From assembly GCA_017500625.1 (NCBI GenBank), contig JAFVYX010000268.1, positions 1-20,834 of the forward strand: a stretch of DNA of 20,834 nt, written 5' to 3'. Shown one piece after another: positions 13,798 to 20,834 of the stretch. Every line of letters begins with the position of its first letter. The first letter of the stretch is position 1. The DNA is from Clostridia bacterium (GTDB lineage Bacteria > Bacillota_A > Clostridia > Oscillospirales > CAG-272). The notes under the pieces were generated by a model. That model was not told the DNA's origin. It saw nothing but the letters and a program-made list of their open reading frames with translations, and made no database searches. A program made the translations under genes and the position numbers.

Positions 13798-14892
13798 ATG
13801 AAACTCGGTATTGTTGGCTTGCCGAACGTCGGCAAAAGCACGTTGTTTAATGCCCTGACCAATGCGGGGGCCGCCTCCGCAAATTACCCTTTCTGCACCA
13901 TTGACCCCAACGTGGGCGTGGTGGCGGTTCCGGATAGCCGTCTTGACCGCCTGGCTGAAGTGTATAATCCCGAGAAATATACTCCTGCTGTCATCGAATT
14001 TGTGGATATCGCCGGTCTTGTCCGCGGCGCCTCCAAGGGAGAGGGGCTTGGTAACAAATTCCTGGCCAACATTCGTGAGGTGGACGCTATCGTTCACGTG
14101 GTGCGCTGCTTTGAGGATAGCGATATCGTTCACGTGGACGGTGGTGTTGATCCCACCCGTGACGTGGACACCATCAATCTTGAGCTGATCTTCTCGGACC
14201 TTGAGATTCTGGAGCGTCGCCTTGAAAAAGCCACCAAGCTGGCAAGGACCGACAAGGAGGTCGCTCGTGAGGTCGCGGTGCTGGAGCGCATCAAGGCCGT
14301 GCTTGAGGAGGGCCGGTGCGCGAGGACCCTGGAGCTTGACGAGGAAGAGGAGGGCCTGATCGCAGAGACGCGCCTTCTGACGCGCAAGCCGGTCATTTAC
14401 GTTGCCAACATTGCCGAAGATGAGGTGGACGGCGGATATACCGAGAATCCCGCCTACTGCGCACTGGCTGCACATGCCGAGGCCGAGCATTCGGGTATCA
14501 TTGCCGTCTGTGCACAGATCGAAGCCGAGCTTTCGGATATGTCGGACGAGGACAAGGCCGATTTCCTTGCCGATCTCGGCATTGAGGAAAGCGGACTCAA
14601 TAAGCTGATCCGCGCCGGCTACAAGCTTCTCGGTCTTATCAGTTATCTCACCGCCGGTCCCAAGGAGGTCCGTGCTTGGACGATTACGGAAGGGACCAAG
14701 GCGCCGCAGGCAGCGGGAAAGATCCACAGCGATTTTGAGCGCGGCTTTATCCGAGCCGAGGTTGTTGCCTATGATGATTTTGTCAAGGAGGGCAGCATCA
14801 ACGCCGCCCGTGAGCATGGGCTTTACCGCAGTGAGGGCAAGGATTACGTGATCCGCGACGGCGATATCGTTCTGTTCCGCTTTAACGTTTAA
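13798..14892 (+). CDS. ychF: Ribosome-binding ATPase YchF (Obg family)
   Basis: YchF is a universally conserved P-loop NTPase that binds ribosomes and hydrolyses ATP rather than GTP; it is linked to oxidative-stress response and translation quality. The 364-residue product has the standard length. Walker A is GLPNVGKS (7-14), switch II is [17 protein letters not shown] (69-85), and the fourth motif is NIAE (204-207) instead of the NKxD of GTPases, the change that gives ATP preference. A helical coiled-coil insert lies at about 130-195 and a C-terminal TGS domain at about 281-363, ending [17 protein letters not shown] before the ATG fixes the start. It is monocistronic, with its own promoter and terminator, and is divergent from the response regulator. 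Confidence 0.97.
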   Translation: MKLGIVGLPNVGKSTLFNALTNAGAASANYPFCTIDPNVGVVAVPDSRLDRLAEVYNPEKYTPAVIEFVDIAGLVRGASKGEGLGNKFLANIREVDAIVHVVRCFEDSDIVHVDGGVDPTRDVDTINLELIFSDLEILERRLEKATKLARTDKEVAREVAVLERIKAVLEEGRCARTLELDEEEEGLIAETRLLTRKPVIYVANIAEDEVDGGYTENPAYCALAAHAEAEHSGIIAVCAQIEAELSDMSDEDKADFLADLGIEESGLNKLIRAGYKLLGLISYLTAGPKEVRAWTITEGTKAPQAAGKIHSDFERGFIRAEVVAYDDFVKEGSINAAREHGLYRSEGKDYVIRDGDIVLFRFNV

Positions 14893-14893
14893 T

Positions 14894-14927
14894 AAAAAAG
14901 CAGAGAGTGTTTGCTCTCTGCTTTTTT
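14894..14927. terminator. Bidirectional intrinsic terminator between ychF and comEC
   Basis: An 8-bp stem GCAGAGAG (14900-14907) with CTCTCTGC (14914-14921) closes a six-base loop. It is flanked by A6 on the left and T6 on the right and overlaps the comEC stop codon at 14926-14928, so it ends transcription from both directions. Confidence 0.93.
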
Positions 14928-17130
14928 ATGACAAGGGAAAAAGAAAATGCTCGGGGAGTTGCGGGAAGCGCCCGCCCTTCGACGGTAACAGTGCTTCGGA
15001 ATAGGCGGTAACGGTCAGAGTGTTTTCGGGAAACGGCGATATCACGCGGTGAGCGGCGGTCTCGGGATACGATCCAACGATCACACAGTCCACGTCGGGG
15101 AAATAGGAGGCAAGCACGTCCACGCCAAACATAGCAGGAGCATTGGACGAAAGATAGAGGAGACGCGTTTCACTGAAGGCAACGTGGACCAAAAGATCGG
15201 GCTTTTTTCGGTGAGGGGTATAGAGTCCTGAGAGAACGCGGAGCGAAAGGTCGCCATTTGTCTCGGTAAAGGAGGCGGTCTCCTTGCGGTAGGGGAGGTC
15301 GATCTCCTCGGCAAGAAGGGCGGCGCTTTCTACCGCTTCGTCATTTTTGCCGTCGCAGAGGAAGACCACCGTGTCCACGCGGAGCCGGTCGGTGAATTCG
15401 GAAAGATATAAGGGGAGCTGCTCGTCGCCGGCGGTGATGATGAGGGTATCGATCTCTGTGATGTATTCCTTTTCAAGCGCCGAGCGCAACGCGGATATCG
15501 AATGTTTTTTGCTGTCCGTGTCGATGACCGTTACATGACCGTTTTGCTTTATCACGAGATAATCGCTCTCATACCGGCTGATGCAAAGAGTAAAATCGCG
15601 GTAATGACCGTAGACGTGGCAGGAAATGAACGTAACGGCGAGAACGGCGAAGGCGGCCGAGAAGGCCTTCGCAAAAGAGGTGCGCCCCTTGAGCGGAAGG
15701 AGCAAAAGAAGAAAAACAAAGGCAGAAAAGAGAGCAAGCACCAAAAGAAAGACGGGGTAACGGGCCGAGGCGTACAAGGGAAGCGAAGAAAGCCACTCCA
15801 CAAAGGAGAGGGCGACCCCGGCAAGCAGCGCAACGCCATCGGTAAAGAAATTGGCGGAAGGAAAGAGAAGCGCGAGAGGCGTCAGCGTTAGGAGAAGCTC
15901 GATCAGGGGAGAGATGATGAGTGTGGAGATCGGCGCTATGAGCGAGAAGGAGCCGAACGCCAGTACCGAAAGGAGCAATGTGAAGCAAAGAATAAAAAGA
16001 GAAACGATAAGAAGGCGTAGGAGCTTCCGCGCTACGGTAAAGCGCCTTCCTTCGGCGATGGGGAGGAGCTCATTGGCGACGAGCAGACCGAGCGTTGCCA
16101 AGAAGGAAAGCCAAAGCCCGAGGTCAGCGGCGGCCCCGGGAGAGAGCAAAACGATCAGGGCGACTGCTACGAAAAGAGAGGTTACGGAATCGGGAGTGCG
16201 CCGCACGAGCACGCCAATACGGGCAATGACCAGCATTCCCGCCGAACGCAGAAGCGAGAGCGGTGCTCCGGCCAGGGCGGTGTAAAAGACAAGCGCCGCG
16301 AGAAAGATCGGGGTGGAGAGCCGGGGCTTGATACGGAATAGCCGAAAGAGGCGTAAAAGCAAGGCCGCCAGCACCGAGAGATGCAGGCCGCTGAGCGCCA
16401 GCGTGTGCGAAAGTCCCGCGCGGCGGAAGGCGAGCGCGGTGGACAGAGAGAGCCCTTGCCGATTTCCGAGAAAGAGCGCGGAAAGGAGGGCGGCCTCCTC
16501 GCCGCCCACCGAGGTGCGGAGCCGTTGTTCAAGCGTTTGCCGCAGAGAGGCCAGGCGCAGGGAGAGACTGCCGGTGTCCTTTGGCGTTATCTGTGAGACG
16601 GATACGGCAACGGCAGAGCCCGCGATGCCTCGAGAGTAATGGTAGCCGTTATCGTCCGCTTTTTCCGCAATGGTGACAACGGCGGAGATCCCCTCACCGA
16701 GGGAGAGGGCAGACGGGTACACCTCGGGATCGATGCGAAGCTCAAGATAGAGGTCGGCATTTTTGCCGTCGAGAGTCCTCACGCGGACGGTGTAGAGGCG
16801 GTAGTCGCGCTCCTTGCTGTCAATGTCGGTCACCGTAGCCGTGACGGCATAGGCGGTTGCGGTATCGGCCTTTCGAACGGCAGAAAAACGGCGGACGTCA
16901 TAAGCGGCTTCGGCTATCGCGGCGACGGCAAGGCAGACCGCAACGGCGGCCATAAAAAGCGGCACGCGTTTCCGAAGGGCCAGGACGAGAAGCACTAAAA
17001 ACACGACGAGAAGCGGGGGGATCACCCAAAGAGGTGAGACCCCGCTTCTCGTTAGCAAAAGCGTGATGAGTGCGCCAAAAAGAAAGGCGGCGGAAAGAAG
17101 AGCTAAGGGACGGTTCTTAAAGAGCGACAT
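14926..17130 (-). CDS. comEC: ComEC/Rec2-family DNA uptake channel with a degenerate C-terminal domain
   Basis: ComEC is the inner-membrane channel that takes single-stranded DNA into competent cells. The 734-residue product has three N-terminal membrane helices (about 8-28, 34-52, 57-77), an OB-like extracytoplasmic domain (about 90-182), and the polytopic Competence domain (about 210-480). That domain contains SHTLALSGLHLSVLAAL (241-257), the family signature normally read as HLLAISGLHVG. A soluble C-terminal part (about 510-734) sits where the metallo-beta-lactamase-like nuclease domain belongs, but it lacks HxHxDH: the expected position reads IITAGDEQ (564-571), and VIDTDS (535-540) replaces the first DGG-type loop. 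AGGAAGGA before the ATG fixes the start, which overlaps the lipid kinase gene by 14 bases. It is the last gene of the recG-rarA operon in this window. Confidence 0.88.
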   Translation of the reverse strand: MSLFKNRPLALLSAAFLFGALITLLLTRSGVSPLWVIPPLLVVFLVLLVLALRKRVPLFMAAVAVCLAVAAIAEAAYDVRRFSAVRKADTATAYAVTATVTDIDSKERDYRLYTVRVRTLDGKNADLYLELRIDPEVYPSALSLGEGISAVVTIAEKADDNGYHYSRGIAGSAVAVSVSQITPKDTGSLSLRLASLRQTLEQRLRTSVGGEEAALLSALFLGNRQGLSLSTALAFRRAGLSHTLALSGLHLSVLAALLLRLFRLFRIKPRLSTPIFLAALVFYTALAGAPLSLLRSAGMLVIARIGVLVRRTPDSVTSLFVAVALIVLLSPGAAADLGLWLSFLATLGLLVANELLPIAEGRRFTVARKLLRLLIVSLFILCFTLLLSVLAFGSFSLIAPISTLIISPLIELLLTLTPLALLFPSANFFTDGVALLAGVALSFVEWLSSLPLYASARYPVFLLVLALFSAFVFLLLLLPLKGRTSFAKAFSAAFAVLAVTFISCHVYGHYRDFTLCISRYESDYLVIKQNGHVTVIDTDSKKHSISALRSALEKEYITEIDTLIITAGDEQLPLYLSEFTDRLRVDTVVFLCDGKNDEAVESAALLAEEIDLPYRKETASFTETNGDLSLRVLSGLYTPHRKKPDLLVHVAFSETRLLYLSSNAPAMFGVDVLASYFPDVDCVIVGSYPETAAHRVISPFPENTLTVTAYSEALLPSKGGRFPQLPEHFLFPLS

Positions 17131-18097
17131 AAGTTCCTTCCTCGGTGACTTTGTCCCCCGATTCGCCGGCCAAGGCGGGATCGGTAATACAGAAAACTCC
17201 CTGAGGGAGGACGAAGGAGGCGGCCGAAGGGACCAGTGTGACGGTCAGATCGGTGGCCGTCTCCAGCTCACCGTCGGCACAAACGGCGGTTTCCTCGTCA
17301 AAGTGAAGGGCGATCGCCGTGTCCTGCCGGTAAGTGATATATTTGGCAGCGGTCTCCAAATGAGTCCCCGCTTTATAGGAGCCGATCAGCGAGAGAAAGG
17401 TGGCGCGCGAGACCTTTTCGATGATGTTGACGTCAAAGAGCCTGTCCGAAAGGTTAGCGCGGGGGTTGGAATGATAGCCACCGCCGTAGAACTGGCCGTT
17501 GGCAATCGACATAAGGAGTAGGGGGCGCTCAATGACCTCGCCGTCCGCCAGCTCAATATGCATTTTTGTATGCATCTTATGCAGAAGCGTGGCAACGACG
17601 CCCGTCGTATAGGCCATGCTCGAAGGAATCAACTTGCTTTTCTTGAATTTTACCGTGCGCTCCACCACGTGACAGTCAAAGCCGATGTTCAGCATATTGA
17701 CGCAGTAACGGTTGTTGTATTTGATGAGATCGATCGTCATCGGTGTCCCGGCGATCTGACGGTCAATGTCGAGGAACGCGCCGCGATCGGAGAAATTACG
17801 GCAAAAGTCATTGCCCGTACCGATGGGCACCACGGCAAATTCGGCGCGCGGACACTCCGGGGCGCCGTTGACGACCTCACAAAGCGTTCCGTCACCACCG
17901 CAGGCGTAAAAGCGGTGGCGGTCACTGTCGCCGGCCAGAGCGGTTTCTACAAACCTTTGGGCGTCTCCCGGGGCAGTCGTGATATAGATCTCATAGTCAA
18001 TGCCCGTTTTCTCAGCGGCCTCGCGGATCCTTGCGGAGAGGGAAGTGATAAAAGTACCTTTTCCCGCAGCGGGGTTGATGATGAAATGGTGCTTCAT
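17117..18097 (-). CDS. Diacylglycerol kinase family lipid kinase (DagK/YegS-like)
   Basis: Members phosphorylate diacylglycerol or related lipids at the inner membrane face, recycling them into phospholipid synthesis. The 326-residue product starts MKHHFIINPAAGKG, the nucleotide-binding beginning of the family. It carries the catalytic-domain motif CGGDGTLCEVVNG (66-78), PIGTGNDFCRNF (91-102) and the C-terminal beta-sandwich with FYGGGYHSNPRA and the AVCADGE loop (usual family motif DGE). The downstream ATG at 18097 is preferred over 18124 because GGGAG is six bases upstream and it aligns with the family start; the longer form would overlap the rarA stop. It sits 23 bases after rarA and overlaps comEC. 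The exact lipid substrate cannot be told from the sequence. Confidence 0.9.
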   Translation of the reverse strand: MKHHFIINPAAGKGTFITSLSARIREAAEKTGIDYEIYITTAPGDAQRFVETALAGDSDRHRFYACGGDGTLCEVVNGAPECPRAEFAVVPIGTGNDFCRNFSDRGAFLDIDRQIAGTPMTIDLIKYNNRYCVNMLNIGFDCHVVERTVKFKKSKLIPSSMAYTTGVVATLLHKMHTKMHIELADGEVIERPLLLMSIANGQFYGGGYHSNPRANLSDRLFDVNIIEKVSRATFLSLIGSYKAGTHLETAAKYITYRQDTAIALHFDEETAVCADGELETATDLTVTLVPSAASFVLPQGVFCITDPALAGESGDKVTEEGTYVAL

Positions 18098-18120
18098 AGA
18101 ATTCTCCCGAAAATGTGGTA

Positions 18121-19350
18121 TCAAAGCTTTTTGCGGATCATTTCGTAATAGGTCTTGGCTGCTTGCTCGGTTTTGTTTTCTCCAAAGACGTAGTACTTCC
18201 GTCCGATAAGGTCCTTGGGCAGATAGGTCTGCTCCACGTAGTGATTGGGGTAATCGTGGGGGTAGCGGTAGCCGCGGAAGGAGGGGCCGTGCAGATGCTC
18301 GGGAACGATCTGGCCCCGGCCTGCCTCCACGTCCTCAAGGGCGGCGTGATAGGCGGCGTAGGTGCTGTTGGACTTCGGTGCCGTTGCCAAAAGCACGGTG
18401 GCGTTTGCCAGCGGGATCGCGGCCTCGGGGAGTCCAAGCTCACGGGCGCTTTCGGTGCAGGCGCGCACGATGACGGGCGCCATAGGATAGGCGGCCCCCA
18501 CGTCCTCACTGGCGATGACCTGGAGACGGCGGATCGCGGCGAGGAGATCGCCGGCGGCCAGGATCTTGGCAAGGTAGAAGACGGCGGCATCGGGATCCGA
18601 GCCACGGATCGACTTCTGAAGGCAGGACATCAGATCGTAATGCCCGTCGCCGCTGGCGGAAAAGGCGCCCGCATAAGCAGGGAAGAGGTCTTGGAAGTCC
18701 TCCTCCTTCATAACGTCACCGGCGAGGTAATAGGCGTTTTCGAGGATACCGACCGAGCCGCGCACGTCGCCTCCCACGCGGGTGGCGATCATTGCGAGAA
18801 GCGCGTCGTCCGCCGTTTTTTTAGTGCCGTTTTCCTCGTTCAGCGTTTGGAGCGCCCGTTGCAGGAGGGGAACACAGGCCTCCCCCTCCACGGGACGGAA
18901 CTCAAAGACCGAGGAGCGGGAAAGAATGGCGGGATAGATCGCTATGGTTGGATTTTCGGTCGTGGAGGCGATGAGGGTGATCCTTCCGTCCTCCATGTAC
19001 TCAAGAAGCGATTGCTGCTGCTTCTTGTTAAAATACTGGATCTCGTCAAGGTAAAGAAGGACTCCGCCGGCGCCGAACATATTGGACGTCTCTGTCACCA
19101 CGGCCTTGACGTCGGCAAGAGACGCCGTGGTGGCATTGAGGCGACAGAGGTGAAGCTCGGTCGCCTTGGCGATGATGCCGGCGGCTGTAGTTTTGCCCGT
19201 GCCGGGAGGGCCGGCGAAGATCATGTTTCCGATGCGGCCGCCCTCCAACATGCGGCGGAGGACACCACGGGGGCCAACAAGATGCTCCTGCCCCACCATT
19301 TCGTCAAAGCTTTCGGGGCGGATCCTGTCGGCAAGAGGACGATAGCTCAT
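18121..19350 (-). CDS. rarA: Replication-associated recombination protein RarA (MgsA) AAA+ ATPase
   Basis: RarA/MgsA acts at stalled replication forks with SSB and RecFOR functions. The 409-residue product has Walker A GPPGTGKT (47-54), Walker B LLYLDEIQYFNKKQQQ (98-113), sensor segment ASTTENP and the arginine-finger region AILSRSSVFEF. The C-terminal RarA-specific domain shows RGSDPDAAVFYLAKIL, ASEDVGAAYP and near the end FRGYRYPHDYPNHY. These C-terminal motifs separate it from clamp-loader DnaX and from RuvB. AAAGGA before the ATG sets the start, 12 bases after recG ends. Length is slightly below the commoner 420-450. Confidence 0.95.
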   Translation of the reverse strand: MSYRPLADRIRPESFDEMVGQEHLVGPRGVLRRMLEGGRIGNMIFAGPPGTGKTTAAGIIAKATELHLCRLNATTASLADVKAVVTETSNMFGAGGVLLYLDEIQYFNKKQQQSLLEYMEDGRITLIASTTENPTIAIYPAILSRSSVFEFRPVEGEACVPLLQRALQTLNEENGTKKTADDALLAMIATRVGGDVRGSVGILENAYYLAGDVMKEEDFQDLFPAYAGAFSASGDGHYDLMSCLQKSIRGSDPDAAVFYLAKILAAGDLLAAIRRLQVIASEDVGAAYPMAPVIVRACTESARELGLPEAAIPLANATVLLATAPKSNSTYAAYHAALEDVEAGRGQIVPEHLHGPSFRGYRYPHDYPNHYVEQTYLPKDLIGRKYYVFGENKTEQAAKTYYEMIRKKL

Positions 19351-19362
19351 AGCGGATTCCTT

Positions 19363-20834
<1,472 letters not shown>

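Noticed and set aside
13606..14817. A 403-codon open frame opposite ychF
   Set aside because: It is antisense to ychF and reads through its promoter region; no protein family is recognisable.

Overview
The window looks like chromosomal DNA from a fairly GC-rich, low-oxygen Bacillota (Clostridia, probably Oscillospiraceae/Christensenellales-like). The evidence is the gene order era-recO-mutS2, a stand-alone rpmG-secE-nusG-rplK-rplA operon, a recG-rarA-lipid kinase-comEC operon, an unusually long clostridial-type PRPP synthetase, strong AAGGAGG ribosome binding sites, and SpoIID-like/peptidoglycan-binding proteins typical of spore formers. I assign no species. Nearly all of it is ordinary core genome: there are no tRNA or rRNA genes, CRISPR arrays, insertion sequences or phage modules, and no gene-free stretch exceeds 300 bases.

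Layout. Positions 1-4053 (+): the 3' part of era, then recO and mutS2, tightly packed. 4097-6421 (-): rplA, rplK, nusG, secE and the 49-codon rpmG, read leftward from one near-consensus promoter at about 6558-6586. 6687-11548 (-): clpC preceded by a three-gene peptidoglycan-related cluster (small beta-sandwich-like protein, SpoIID-like protein with three peptidoglycan-binding repeats, two-repeat peptidoglycan-binding protein). 11717-12838 (+): a variant PRPP synthetase. 12880-13569 (-): an OmpR/PhoB-type response regulator. 13798-14892 (+): ychF. 14926-20834 (-): recG (5' end outside the window), rarA, a diacylglycerol-kinase-family lipid kinase and comEC.

The genes serve ribosome biogenesis and translation (era, rpmG, rplK, rplA, ychF, mutS2), transcription elongation and secretion (nusG, secE), recombination, repair and DNA uptake (recO, mutS2, recG, rarA, comEC), proteolysis (clpC), nucleotide supply (prs), and probably spore or cell-wall peptidoglycan remodelling. 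Each of the three convergent junctions is closed by one bidirectional hairpin terminator.

The most interesting material is in the non-coding DNA. (1) The rpmG-operon promoter lies between the arms of a long inverted repeat that can only form as a terminator in read-through RNA from clpC. (2) The rpmG leader resembles the L1-binding stalk of 23S rRNA, and a second L1-like leader precedes rplK, so the operon that ends in L1 may be autoregulated at two places. (3) The response-regulator gene has two predicted promoters, with PhoP-type TTCACA-N5-TTCACA boxes placed to repress one and activate the other. (4) The leaderless SpoIID/peptidoglycan-binding trio and the ComEC whose metallo-beta-lactamase-like domain lacks its metal ligands are the best protein-level leads.
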